Below are positions 26,745 to 35,117 of a stretch of 41,241 bases of DNA, one piece after another. The translations under genes were made by a program, and so were the position numbers. The notes beneath the pieces were generated by a model, which ran no database searches, was not told the DNA's origin, and saw nothing but the letters and a program-made list of their open reading frames with translations. Each line of letters starts with the position of its first letter. The stretch's first letter is position 1. Source of the stretch: an uncultured Methylobacillus sp. (GTDB taxonomy: Bacteria > Pseudomonadota > Gammaproteobacteria > Burkholderiales > Methylophilaceae); NCBI GenBank assembly GCA_946478965.1, contig CAMLDQ010000011.1, positions 1 to 41,241 on the forward strand. Direction: 5' to 3'.

Positions 26745-29145
26745 GCTCGTGTTCTCGCGGATGCCCGCTTTCGTCGCAGGCCTTGCGGTACTCTTCCAGC
26801 GTATGGTGAACCCGGCCCATCACCGACGCTTCAGGATAATGCCCGTAGGTGCCGAGATCGCCCGCCTCGATACCGGTCAGCAACGCCATGCCGTCCATCA
26901 CGTGATCGATCACGTGAATACGGAAATCCCCCCGCTCGACAGCTGCCCGCACATCTGGCTCCAATAGCAGATGTGCGCGGTTGCGTGCCGGGATAACGAC
27001 GCCCTGACTGCCGTCCAACCCCGATTGGGAGCACGTGCGGAACCAGCCTTCGATCTTCTCGTTGATGCCCCCAACCGGCATCACCTCGCCATGCTGATTC
27101 AGCGCCCCGGTCACCGCAATCCCCTGCGGCAAGGGCAGACCGGCAAGCGAAGACAGCAGCGCAAACAATTCGGCGCAGGACGCGGAGTCTCCTTCCACGC
27201 CGTGGTATTCCTGCTCGAACACCAGCGAGGCGGACAGGCAAAGCGGCGCAAGCCGGGAGAAGGCTGCGGACAGCCAGCCCTGCAGGATCAGCACCCCTTT
27301 ATCGTGCGAAGGGCCGGTCATTTCAACCTCGCGGTCGATGTTGATCACCCCCTCGTCGCCGGCATAAGTGCGCGCCGTGATGCGCACCGGCAGGCCAAAC
27401 CTATGGTCGCCGAGATCGATCTGGGCCAGCCCGTTGATCTGCCCCACCACAGCCCCCCGGGTGTGAATGACCAGTTCCCCGCTAGCAATGGATTCCTGCA
27501 TCTGCCGTTCCGGATAATCGTGGCGCATGCGGCGTGCGGCCAGCGCCTCCGCAACATCCAGTTCCGTTACAAGCTTACCGCGCTTCCGATTGCCGGATAC
27601 CGCAGCCGACTCGATCAGCATGGCTTCGAGTTGCCCCAGCTCCGTCGCGATGTGCCGCTGGTCATCGATGAGTCGCTGCATTTCCAGCAACAAACGGGCC
27701 ACGGCTGACACCGTGAAATGAGGTAATGCAAGATCGCGGCAGCGGTGGGCAACGAAAGCGCCCAGGGCGCGACGCGTCTCCGTATTGGCAGGAAAATAGG
27801 CGGCAAAATCCACCTTCACGCGAAAATGCCGCATAAGCTCGGAATCCGCCTCCTGCAAGGCATAATAATCTTCGCGGGAACCGATCAGCACCAGCTTGGT
27901 ACGAATTTCCAGCGGCTCCGTTTCAAGGCTCATCGCCGACAATTGCCCGGCTCCGGCACCCGGCTCCTCGATTTGCACGCAACCATGCCGCAGGTAACGC
28001 TGCAGCTTCTCCCATACGCTCGCATCACGTGCGATATCCCGCAAATGCAGCATCAGGAAGCCGCCATGCGCGCGCTGCAGGTTGCCGGCGCGGATACGGG
28101 TAAAGTCGGTGGCAAATATCCCGTTCTCGGCCTGGAAGTCGATGCCGCCGAACAATGAGCGGAAAGTCGGATCGTCGTCGCGCAATACAGGCGCCCCGGT
28201 CCCGGCGTCATGCTCCACCAGCACATTGGCCCGATAGCGGTTGAGGTGTAAGCCGGCCTGCTCGCGACCGTCCTCTTGCTGCGCGGCAAAGATCGCATAG
28301 GCGTCCAGCACATCTGCCTGCAATCCATTGAGATAAGCGGAGAATGCCTCCGGCTCGACAACCGCATCCTTCATTGCGCCGCGCAAGGCCTCGATTTCCT
28401 GCTGGAGCATAGGCCTGACCGCCTCGCGCCGCAAGGCGTCCAAATCCGCCTCCAGCTTTTCCTCGATCGGGCGCACAAGGTCAAGGTATCGGCTGATCTC
28501 CGCGCGCAACTCCTGTTCGGCGCTCTCCATGGCCATACGGCGATCCGCCGGCAGGGCCAGCACCGCATCCTCCTGCATTGCGTTGCCGTTCTCGCCCAGC
28601 AGCGTAAAGACCAGGCGCCCTTCATCCCTGCGCAAGGAAAAGCGGCGCGCAGCGGCGAATGCGACGAGATCGGCATAGGCCTGCTCGACCGGCTGGCGGC
28701 TGGACTTCTTCAGGCGCTCGCTACCGAGGCGAAGGCTCTCCTCTTCCAGCTTATGCGGAATCTCGCGCGCGATGCGTTCGGCAAACCCTTCCAACGCCTT
28801 GCGCAAAAGTGTGGCTCCACCGCGCTGGAAACGCATGGCCAGCGGCCGCTCGGGACAGTCGAAGTTGTGCAAATAGATCAGATCCGTCGCCGCCGGGCGC
28901 TTGGCTGCGATTTCCTGCATCAGGCGGAACATCAGCGAAGAGCGTCCGCTGCCGGCTTCGCCGAGCACGAACAGATGGAAATCGGGCTGGTCGACCTCCA
29001 GCCCGAAACGCGCGGCTTGTTCGGCGCGCTGCTGGCCGATCCAGCCATAATCGAAGTCGGTAATGTCGGAAGTGTCCCGGAATCCCAGCTCGGCCGGATC
29101 CAGGAGAACCGTCAGCTCGGACGGTAAAAGGCTGCGTGCACTCAA
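26734..29145 (-). CDS. Lon-like ATP-dependent protease (LonB/YcbZ-type, AAA plus Lon peptidase domain)
   Basis: This 803-residue protein has an N-terminal AAA-type nucleotide-binding region with G-E-A-G-S-G-R-S (62-69), where arginine replaces the usual Walker A lysine, as I recall for this family. A long helical insert (about 180-290) and a second ATPase segment follow. The Lon peptidase domain has a Ser-Lys dyad, S654 in EGDSASCAE and K697 in GGINEKIEGWF. Their spacing of 43 residues equals that of E. coli Lon. The start is a TTG overlapping the moaE stop (TTGA). Substrates are unknown. It is placed behind moaD-moaE, so it may be co-transcribed with cofactor genes. Confidence 0.9.
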   Translation of the reverse strand: MSARSLLPSELTVLLDPAELGFRDTSDITDFDYGWIGQQRAEQAARFGLEVDQPDFHLFVLGEAGSGRSSLMFRLMQEIAAKRPAATDLIYLHNFDCPERPLAMRFQRGGATLLRKALEGFAERIAREIPHKLEEESLRLGSERLKKSSRQPVEQAYADLVAFAAARRFSLRRDEGRLVFTLLGENGNAMQEDAVLALPADRRMAMESAEQELRAEISRYLDLVRPIEEKLEADLDALRREAVRPMLQQEIEALRGAMKDAVVEPEAFSAYLNGLQADVLDAYAIFAAQQEDGREQAGLHLNRYRANVLVEHDAGTGAPVLRDDDPTFRSLFGGIDFQAENGIFATDFTRIRAGNLQRAHGGFLMLHLRDIARDASVWEKLQRYLRHGCVQIEEPGAGAGQLSAMSLETEPLEIRTKLVLIGSREDYYALQEADSELMRHFRVKVDFAAYFPANTETRRALGAFVAHRCRDLALPHFTVSAVARLLLEMQRLIDDQRHIATELGQLEAMLIESAAVSGNRKRGKLVTELDVAEALAARRMRHDYPERQMQESIASGELVIHTRGAVVGQINGLAQIDLGDHRFGLPVRITARTYAGDEGVINIDREVEMTGPSHDKGVLILQGWLSAAFSRLAPLCLSASLVFEQEYHGVEGDSASCAELFALLSSLAGLPLPQGIAVTGALNQHGEVMPVGGINEKIEGWFRTCSQSGLDGSQGVVIPARNRAHLLLEPDVRAAVERGDFRIHVIDHVMDGMALLTGIEAGDLGTYGHYPEASVMGRVHHTLEEYRKACDESGHPREHEHGK

Positions 29146-29597
29146 TCGCGACCTACCCAGCGCTGTTTTGCCGCGTCGTCACTGGTGCGCGCCTCGACCC
29201 AGCGCTCGCCGCTCTCGGTTTGCTCTTTTTTCCAGAATGGGGCTTCCGTCTTGAGGTAGTCCATGATGAACTCGCAGGCGGCAAAAGCCTCGCCGCGATG
29301 CGCACCGGAAACCACCACCAGTACGATCTGATCCTGCGGCTGCAGGGCACCGATACGATGAATCACCAACGCATCGAAAATATCCCAGCGCGATTTGGCC
29401 TGCGCGACGATGTCTTCCAGCGCCTTCTCGGTCATGCCGGGATAGTGTTCCAGCGTCATGCCGGATACGGCCGCCCCGTCGTTGAGGTCGCGCACCTGGC
29501 CGACAAAAGCGGCGACAGCGCCGGTATCGGGACGTGCCAGTCGCATGCGGTTGATTTCCATGCCCGCATCAAAATCCTCGAACTGCACTCGAATCAC
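29142..29597 (-). CDS. moaE: molybdopterin synthase catalytic subunit MoaE
   Basis: This 151-residue large subunit of molybdopterin synthase converts cyclic pyranopterin monophosphate to molybdopterin using MoaD thiocarboxylate. Family blocks are present: GAVAAFVGQVRD, LEHYPGMTEKALEDI, IHRIGALQPQDQIVLVVVSGAHRGEAFAACEF (the last over about 80-110) and the catalytic lysine region YLKTEAPFWKKE. The start is a GTG one base after the moaD stop, so the two subunits are translationally coupled. The product feeds both molybdenum and tungsten enzymes, including the aldehyde oxidoreductase of this window. Confidence 0.96.
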   Translation of the reverse strand: MIRVQFEDFDAGMEINRMRLARPDTGAVAAFVGQVRDLNDGAAVSGMTLEHYPGMTEKALEDIVAQAKSRWDIFDALVIHRIGALQPQDQIVLVVVSGAHRGEAFAACEFIMDYLKTEAPFWKKEQTESGERWVEARTSDDAAKQRWVGRD

Positions 29598-29598
29598 G

Positions 29599-29853
29599 TC
29601 AGCCTCCGGTCACCGGTGGGAAGAAAGCCACCTCGTCCCCATCGCGAAATGCGGCGCTGTTGGAGACCAATTCCTGGTTCACGGCAGCGCGCAACGGCCG
29701 GCACCCGGCGAATTCGGCCTGCCAGACTTCGCCGCGTACGGCGAGCCATTCCATCAACGCCTGGATATTGGCGACGCCCTCGGGCACGGCAACTTCCTCC
29801 TGGGAAGTACCAAGCGCTTCGCGCAAGCGGGCGAAATACAGTAACTTGACCAT
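29599..29853 (-). CDS. moaD: molybdopterin synthase sulfur carrier subunit MoaD
   Basis: This 84-residue ubiquitin-like protein begins MVKLLYFARLREALG and ends FFPPVTGG. The terminal Gly-Gly is the thiocarboxylation site used by MoaE, encoded next to it. The ATG overlaps the stop of a small upstream gene (TGATG). It is clearly different in sequence from the aor-linked MoaD paralogue at 452-703. Confidence 0.95.
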   Translation of the reverse strand: MVKLLYFARLREALGTSQEEVAVPEGVANIQALMEWLAVRGEVWQAEFAGCRPLRAAVNQELVSNSAAFRDGDEVAFFPPVTGG

Positions 29854-30029
29854 CAGAGCCCCAGGTCTTCGTCGGTTACCGGGCCACGCTGCCCGCTCAC
29901 GGCCAGCATCATCAGCTGCATGGCCTTCTGTTTGGTTTCCTCGTTTTCCATCGCCTTCGAACTGAAGGTGATGCCGAACTTGGCGGAATATTGCTGGATC
30001 AGCATGATCAGCATGCTCTCGTCTTCCAT
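29853..30029 (-). CDS. 58-residue protein of unknown function upstream of moaD
   Basis: This short open frame starts MEDESMLIMLIQQYSAKF and ends TDEDLGL. It contains a methionine- and glutamine-rich helix (KQKAMQLMMLAVSG) and no cysteines or membrane segment. The stop codon overlaps the moaD start (TGATG), and the frame fills the gap between rmuC and moaD, so it is very likely translated. A plausible ATG at 30029 exists, with a weak AGAGGATTG-like ribosome site upstream. I do not recognise the family. It could be a small partner of the Moco genes or an unrelated passenger. Confidence 0.65.
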   Translation of the reverse strand: MEDESMLIMLIQQYSAKFGITFSSKAMENEETKQKAMQLMMLAVSGQRGPVTDEDLGL

Positions 30030-30073
30030 GATTTCAATCCTCTACAAAAATACGGGGGAAAGGCCGCATCCCG

Positions 30074-31396
30074 TTATTGATCCTCAATCGATTCGTCCAG
30101 CGGGACGCCCAGGGTTTCACCTTCCAGTTCCACTTTCTCGATGGCCGAAAAACGGCGGCTGATTTTCTGGCTGGTCGTGTGCACCTCCAGCGCGTCTTCA
30201 TGGGCCTGGCGGATATGGTCAGCCAGCTTCTTCATGCGCACGTCGAAGCGGCCGAATTCCTTGCCCAGCTTGCCCAGTTCATCCTTGATGATATGCACCT
30301 GCTTGCGGGTTTCAACATCCTTCAGCACCGCGCGGGCCGTATTCAGCACGGCCATCAACGTCGTCGGCGACACCACCCAGACCCGCTTGCCCATCGCGTA
30401 ATCCACGAGATCGGGATGATAGGCATGGATCTCGGCAAACACGGCCTCGGCGGGGACGAACATCACCGCCCCATCGGACGTGTGACTGGGAATAATGTAT
30501 TTGGCTGCAATGTCATCGATATGTTTCCTGACATCCGCCTTGAACTGCTTCTGCGCCTGCAGACGCTCCTGCTCGCCCAGCCCGGCCTCGAACATCTTGT
30601 GGTAGTTTTCCAGCGGGAACTTGGAGTCCACCGCGACCGTACCGGTCGGCTCAGGCAGGAATAGCGCACAATCGACGCGGGTTCCGTTCGGCAGGCTGTG
30701 CTGCATCGCATAAGCGCTGACCGGCAGGATGTTGCGCACCAGCGCCTCGAGCTGCACCTCGCCGAACGCGCCGCGCGAGCGCTTGTCGCCCAGCAATTCC
30801 TGCAGGCTGACGACATTGGTGGTGAGGCCGTCGATCTTTTTCTGGGCTTCGTCTATCGTCGCCAGGCGCGCCATCACACTGACGAAAGTATCGTTGGTCT
30901 TCTTGAAACCTTCTTCCAGACGCTCGTTGACCTTGCCGCCGATCTGCTCGAGGCGGCCGTCCACAGACTTGGTCAAAGCTTCGATGCTGGCGGTCAGCTG
31001 CGAGGTCGCATGCCGCATGGTGGACTGGATCAGTTCCTGCTCGGCCTTGCCCTGTTCCGCCAATGTCTGGTGCAGTTTCTCCAGGACGTTTTCCCGCGTT
31101 TGCGCCAGACTTTGCGACTGCGAAAGCTGCAACGCCTGCATTGCATCGCGGGTCTGTGCGAGCTCCTGGGCCACGGCATTGCGCAAGCGCTCGGCGGAGT
31201 CGGCGGATACCGCCGCCAACCGATCGCCCAAGCGGTTCAGTCCGTCGTGCAAATCGAGCAGCATGGCGCGATGCTTTTCTTCCAGCTTGGCTTCAATGTC
31301 GACCTCTTGCCCTGAACGGCGCAGAATTCTCATCATCCCGCCACCGACAATTGCAAGATTGACACACAGCAGGAACAGAATCAGATAATCGAGCAT
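30074..31396 (-). CDS. rmuC: DNA recombination protein RmuC homologue
   Basis: This protein of about 440 residues has an N-terminal membrane helix (MLDYLILFLLCVNLAIVGGG, 1-20). A long coiled coil rich in Gln, Glu and Leu (about 30-200) follows, then a C-terminal RmuC nuclease-like domain. That domain has GAFGEVQLEALVRNILP, VDSKFPLENY, IIPSHTSDGAVMFVPAEAVFAEI and TRKQVHIIKDELGKLGKEF. RmuC limits inversion and rearrangement at DNA repeats and has been linked to phage defence. I chose the ATG at 31396 because it gives the membrane anchor; the longer frame upstream carries the likely promoter. Confidence 0.92.
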   Translation of the reverse strand: MLDYLILFLLCVNLAIVGGGMMRILRRSGQEVDIEAKLEEKHRAMLLDLHDGLNRLGDRLAAVSADSAERLRNAVAQELAQTRDAMQALQLSQSQSLAQTRENVLEKLHQTLAEQGKAEQELIQSTMRHATSQLTASIEALTKSVDGRLEQIGGKVNERLEEGFKKTNDTFVSVMARLATIDEAQKKIDGLTTNVVSLQELLGDKRSRGAFGEVQLEALVRNILPVSAYAMQHSLPNGTRVDCALFLPEPTGTVAVDSKFPLENYHKMFEAGLGEQERLQAQKQFKADVRKHIDDIAAKYIIPSHTSDGAVMFVPAEAVFAEIHAYHPDLVDYAMGKRVWVVSPTTLMAVLNTARAVLKDVETRKQVHIIKDELGKLGKEFGRFDVRMKKLADHIRQAHEDALEVHTTSQKISRRFSAIEKVELEGETLGVPLDESIEDQ

Positions 31397-31429
31397 GGGG
31401 AATATATAAAGTTTGGGCGCCTGATGTCG

Positions 31430-31435
31430 ATTATA
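31430..31435 (-). promoter_or_regulatory. -10 element for rmuC
   Basis: A perfect TATAAT on the minus strand lies 34 bp before the rmuC ATG. The -35 region is poor (CAAGCG at 17 bp or TTCAAG at 19 bp). It sits in the 171-bp divergent interval shared with the HDOD gene. Confidence 0.45.
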
Positions 31436-31486
31436 GCGCATGATGTCTGGCACGCTTGAAGGACAACTATTTGCGCGCCGGGCCGT

Positions 31487-31515
31487 TTGTGCGAAACTGC
31501 ACCGATAATGATAAT
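31487..31515 (+). promoter_or_regulatory. sigma-70 promoter of the HDOD-CHASE2-M48 cluster
   Basis: TTGTGC (31487-31492) and GATAAT (31510-31515) are 17 bp apart. They predict a transcript start near 31522 and a leader of about 46 nt before the HDOD start codon. No strong Shine-Dalgarno sequence is visible before that ATG. Confidence 0.55.
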
Positions 31516-31567
31516 TACACAGCAATTCGGATTAACGGGGTTAACCTAAGAATAGAAATGTCGACCA

Positions 31568-32923
31568 ATGACAGAAAACCTCAATTTCGCCGAATTGAAA
31601 GCCGCCGGCATGCTGCCTTCTCCCAAGGGAGTCGCGCTCAGGGTCATGCATCTGTGCCAGGAGGAAACCGTGGCACTGCCGGAACTGGCGCACGCCATCC
31701 AGGCCGACCCGGCGCTGGCCGGCCGCATCATCAAGATTGCCAACTACGTCAACCCTAACAAGTCCCGCCCGATAGCGTCGGTCACCACCGACACGCTGAT
31801 CCTGATCGGCATCCACGCCGTACGCCAGGCCGTCATGTGCATGTCGCTCATCAGCAATTACCGGGACGGCCCCTGCAAGCTGTTCGATTACGAATATTTC
31901 TGGTCGCGGGCCATCGCCATGGCCAGTGCCGCCCACGCGATCAGCTCCATCAACCGCGTCGCACCGCCGGCGGAAATATTCAATTGCGGCCTGATGTGCG
32001 GCATCGGTCAATTGGCCCTGGTAACGGCCAGGCCGGAAGGCTTTTGCGAAGTCCTGCGCCAGCACCCGGAAGCCTCCAGCGACGAACTATTGCGCATGGA
32101 GAATGAACGCTTTGGCGTGGACGAGCGCGAAATGCTGGTGCTGATGCTGCGCGACTGGGGCATTCCCCAACTCTTCATCGATGCGATGTACCACCACGAA
32201 AAACCCGCGGCGGCGCCCTTCCCGGAAAATTCGCGCATGCTCCGCCTGTGCTACACCCTGCAGCTCTCTTCGCTGCTGGCACATGCCTGCCTGCACGGCC
32301 ATGATGACGAGAGTTTGAATGCCGCGACCGCTTCGGCCAGCGCCGCGCTCGACATGGCTCCGGAACAGCTGGAAATACTGCTGGAACAAACAGCCGCGCA
32401 CTGGGCCGACTGGTCCAAGATGCTGAACATCCAGGCCCGCCATTACCAGCCGCGCAAGCTCTCGCTCCCCATCACCGGCATTGCCGCCAAAAGCGAACCT
32501 ATCCAGGACACCGTGCCATTGGCGACGATACCGCTGCGCATCGTCCTGAGCATCGCGGATGAAAACCAGCGCGGGCTGCTGACGAAATTCCTGACGGCGG
32601 CCGGACACATCGTCTCCGCATCGGACAACGGCATGGCCGCATTCGATATGGCCGCACAGTCCATCGCACAGGTTGTCATCGCCGACTGGCTGCTGCCCGG
32701 TACGGACGGCATCAAGCTTTGCAGCGACCTGCGCAAGTCCGCCATCGGCACCAAGCTGTATTTCATCCTGCTCACCCCCTTCGAAGACGAGCGTCGGCGG
32801 ATGGAAGCCTACGAAGCCGGCGTAGATGAAATCCTGCGCTCGCCAGTGAACAACCGCTTGCTGGCCGCACGCCTGCTGGCCGCTCAGCGCCTCGCCAACC
32901 CCGGCATGACACCGGCCGCTTGA
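31568..32923 (+). CDS. HDOD-domain signalling protein with C-terminal receiver-like domain
   Basis: This 451-residue cytoplasmic protein has an HDOD domain at about 12-215 (LPSPKGVALRVMHLC, IQADPALAGRIIKIANYVN, FWSRAIAMASAAHAI, FNCGLMCGIGQLAL). A helical middle follows to about 300, then a response-regulator receiver fold at about 322-445. In the receiver the acidic pair (D331, E332), phosphoacceptor D373 (VIADWLLPGTDG) and T403 are present, but the invariant lysine before proline is replaced by serine (S425 in ILRSPV). Phosphorylation switching may therefore be weakened or lost. HDOD proteins usually scaffold signalling or regulate second-messenger pathways without known catalysis. The stop overlaps the next start (TGATG). 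Confidence 0.9.
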   Translation: MTENLNFAELKAAGMLPSPKGVALRVMHLCQEETVALPELAHAIQADPALAGRIIKIANYVNPNKSRPIASVTTDTLILIGIHAVRQAVMCMSLISNYRDGPCKLFDYEYFWSRAIAMASAAHAISSINRVAPPAEIFNCGLMCGIGQLALVTARPEGFCEVLRQHPEASSDELLRMENERFGVDEREMLVLMLRDWGIPQLFIDAMYHHEKPAAAPFPENSRMLRLCYTLQLSSLLAHACLHGHDDESLNAATASASAALDMAPEQLEILLEQTAAHWADWSKMLNIQARHYQPRKLSLPITGIAAKSEPIQDTVPLATIPLRIVLSIADENQRGLLTKFLTAAGHIVSASDNGMAAFDMAAQSIAQVVIADWLLPGTDGIKLCSDLRKSAIGTKLYFILLTPFEDERRRMEAYEAGVDEILRSPVNNRLLAARLLAAQRLANPGMTPAA

Positions 32924-34620
32924 TGCTTAGCCGTCTGGCCCTGTATTTCAGCCGCGCCTCCGCCGCATTCGTCAGGCGCTTTCGCAACAACTTCTACCTG
33001 GTGCTGGCAGCGTTTCTGACGCTGCTGGTCGTGCTCGACGCCGGCGTTTTCCATGTCGGCACCAACATGCGGCAGAAGGCATTCGACGTAATGGTGCGCT
33101 ACCGCGTGGTCGCTCCCAAGCCCGACCCGGAAATTGTCATCGTGGACATCAATGAGGCCAGTCTCGCCGCCCTAGCCAAAGACTATGGCCGCTGGCCGTG
33201 GCCGCGCCAGGTAATGGGCGAATTCCTGGAGCACCTGGAAGAGCAGCAGCCCAAGGCAGTCGTATTCGACATCCTGTTCAGCGACGCCGATGTCTACAAT
33301 CCGGACAGCGATGCCTACTTCAACGAAGTGATTGCCGGCACGGACAACACCTTTTTCCCATTCGTACGCCTGGACGGCCAGGATGCGTTGAGCCAAGTCA
33401 CCCCGGCCATGATCCCGGGGGTCGCACGTGTACCGACCGACGAGCCCGTTGCCCCGGACTCCAGCCATATCGCCGTAGTATTGCCGCAGTTCCCGGCAAT
33501 GCTGAAACCGGGCCGTCTCGGCATGAACAACATCACTCCGGATCGCGACGGTATCGTGCGCGAATACCAGCTGTACCGCGACGACTACGGCTGGCGCGTG
33601 CCCTCGCTGCCACTGGTGGTGGGGCAGTCCGCCGCCAAGACCGTGCCGAACGACCAGACCCTGCTGCTGAACTGGCGCGGCAAGCCGTTCAGCTACCGCT
33701 ACGTCAGTTTCAGCGACGTCTATCAGGACATGACGGCCAAAGCCCCCAAGCGGCCGCAAACCGAATTCGCCGGCAAGATTGTCATCATCGGTTCTACCGC
33801 GCCCAGCTTGTTCGATGTCAAGGCTACCGCAATGGCCAAGGCCTTCCCTGGAGTCGAAATCCTCGCCACCGCGATCGACAACGTTAAAAATGGCGACTAC
33901 CTGCATTTCTGGCGCGGCGCGCTGCCTTACCTGCTGATGAGCCTGACGCTCATCTGGCTGACGGCAACTGCGTTCTACCGCAATGTCGATCGCGACCGCT
34001 TCAATAAAATATTCAGCAGCAGTCAGATCGCCCTGCTTGCCGTCTCCTACGTCGGCATCAACCTGACGAACACCTATATCGACCTGACCGGCCCGGTCAC
34101 TTGGGCGATTGCCTACTTCAGCATTGCCAAAATTTATGCGCTGGCCACCGACCGGGCTTTGCAGCGCTGGCTGGCCACCGGCGTCACCGGAGGCGGCAGC
34201 GCGCGGGTGATGCTGATGCCGGTGCTGATCGACAGTATCGAACCATTGGGCGAGGCCATGCTCAAAAAGTTACGCACCGAAATCAGCAATATTGGCTCGC
34301 TCGAAAAAAGCGTGGAACACCTGAAAGGCACGCAAAGCGGTATCTGGGGGTTGTTCGGCGACATGCTCGTGATCCGCTGGACCTGCCCGCCCGACGATGA
34401 CATGCAGCGCGCCGCCATTCGCGCCGAAGCCGGAGAAATCGGCAATAACATGGAATTACTGGTCAAAAGCAGGGGACTGCCCGGCGACACGCAAATTCAC
34501 CATGTGCTGCACGAAGGCTTATTGAACGGCGAGCGGCCGCTGGACGCCCAGTGGCGAACCCTGTTCGCGCAGGCCATACTGGCACTGGAACACTCGCAAC
34601 ACAAAAAGGACACCGCATGA
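32923..34620 (+). CDS. CHASE2-domain membrane protein with divergent cyclase-like C-terminus
   Basis: This 565-residue sensor-like protein has one membrane helix near the N-terminus (about 24-43), a periplasmic CHASE2 domain (about 50-325) and three further helices (about 333-350, 366-383, 390-408). The CHASE2 region includes IVIVDINEASLAALAKDYGRWPWPR across 71-95, KAVVFDILFSD, GRLGMNNITPDRDGIVRE and GKIVIIGSTAPSLFD. The cytoplasmic C-terminus (430-540) resembles a class III nucleotide cyclase: VLIDSIEPLGE (D437), GLFGDMLVIRW (D480), PPDDDMQRAAIRAE and VLHEGLLNGE. Most catalytic signature residues are not obvious, so it may be a degenerate, regulatory version. The ATG overlaps the HDOD stop (TGATG); a TTG one codon earlier is possible. 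Confidence 0.85.
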   Translation: MLSRLALYFSRASAAFVRRFRNNFYLVLAAFLTLLVVLDAGVFHVGTNMRQKAFDVMVRYRVVAPKPDPEIVIVDINEASLAALAKDYGRWPWPRQVMGEFLEHLEEQQPKAVVFDILFSDADVYNPDSDAYFNEVIAGTDNTFFPFVRLDGQDALSQVTPAMIPGVARVPTDEPVAPDSSHIAVVLPQFPAMLKPGRLGMNNITPDRDGIVREYQLYRDDYGWRVPSLPLVVGQSAAKTVPNDQTLLLNWRGKPFSYRYVSFSDVYQDMTAKAPKRPQTEFAGKIVIIGSTAPSLFDVKATAMAKAFPGVEILATAIDNVKNGDYLHFWRGALPYLLMSLTLIWLTATAFYRNVDRDRFNKIFSSSQIALLAVSYVGINLTNTYIDLTGPVTWAIAYFSIAKIYALATDRALQRWLATGVTGGGSARVMLMPVLIDSIEPLGEAMLKKLRTEISNIGSLEKSVEHLKGTQSGIWGLFGDMLVIRWTCPPDDDMQRAAIRAEAGEIGNNMELLVKSRGLPGDTQIHHVLHEGLLNGERPLDAQWRTLFAQAILALEHSQHKKDTA

Positions 34621-35117
34621 AACCTCATTATCTGATGCTTGCCGCCCTGCTTACGCTGCCCGGCATCGCCCTGGCCGGTGAAGCCGGCACCGTCCTCAAG
34701 GACGACACACTGCGCAAGGAGCCTTATGCGGATGCCGCATCGGTCGCCAGCATCAAGCGCGGCCAGTCAGTCGACATCCTGACCCGCAAGGGCGCCTGGC
34801 TGCAAATCAAAACCGCCCGCAGCACCGGCTGGGTGAGACTGCTTTCGGTACGCCGCGGAGCAGCAGGGTCCAGCAACGAAGCCGCCGGGGTACTCGGTCT
34901 GGCAAGCGGCCGCACGGGCACCGGGCATGTCGTGTCCACCACCGGCGTGCGCGGCCTGAACGAAGAAGACCTGAAGACGGCGAAATTCAACGCACAGGAA
35001 ATCGAACAAATGGAAAGCTACGGCATCAGTGCCAAAGAGGGGCAGAGCTTCGCCCAGGCGGGCGGATTGAAAACCCGAACGCTGAAATACCTGCCCAAAC
35101 CGGGGAGTGCAAAATGA
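34617..35117 (+). CDS. secreted or periplasmic bacterial SH3-domain protein
   Basis: This 166-residue protein has a signal peptide (MKPHYLMLAALLTLPGIALA, cleavage about residue 20) followed directly by one bacterial SH3 domain (about 24-78: LRKEPYADAASVASIKRGQS and GAWLQIKTARSTGWVRLLSV). The remaining 85 residues are glycine/serine-rich and then charged, ending LKYLPKPGSAK, and match nothing I recognise. SH3b domains often bind peptidoglycan. Overlaps of ATGA with the CHASE2 gene and with the protease gene show tight coupling. It may be a periplasmic partner of either neighbour, which is inference. Confidence 0.88.
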   Translation: MKPHYLMLAALLTLPGIALAGEAGTVLKDDTLRKEPYADAASVASIKRGQSVDILTRKGAWLQIKTARSTGWVRLLSVRRGAAGSSNEAAGVLGLASGRTGTGHVVSTTGVRGLNEEDLKTAKFNAQEIEQMESYGISAKEGQSFAQAGGLKTRTLKYLPKPGSAK

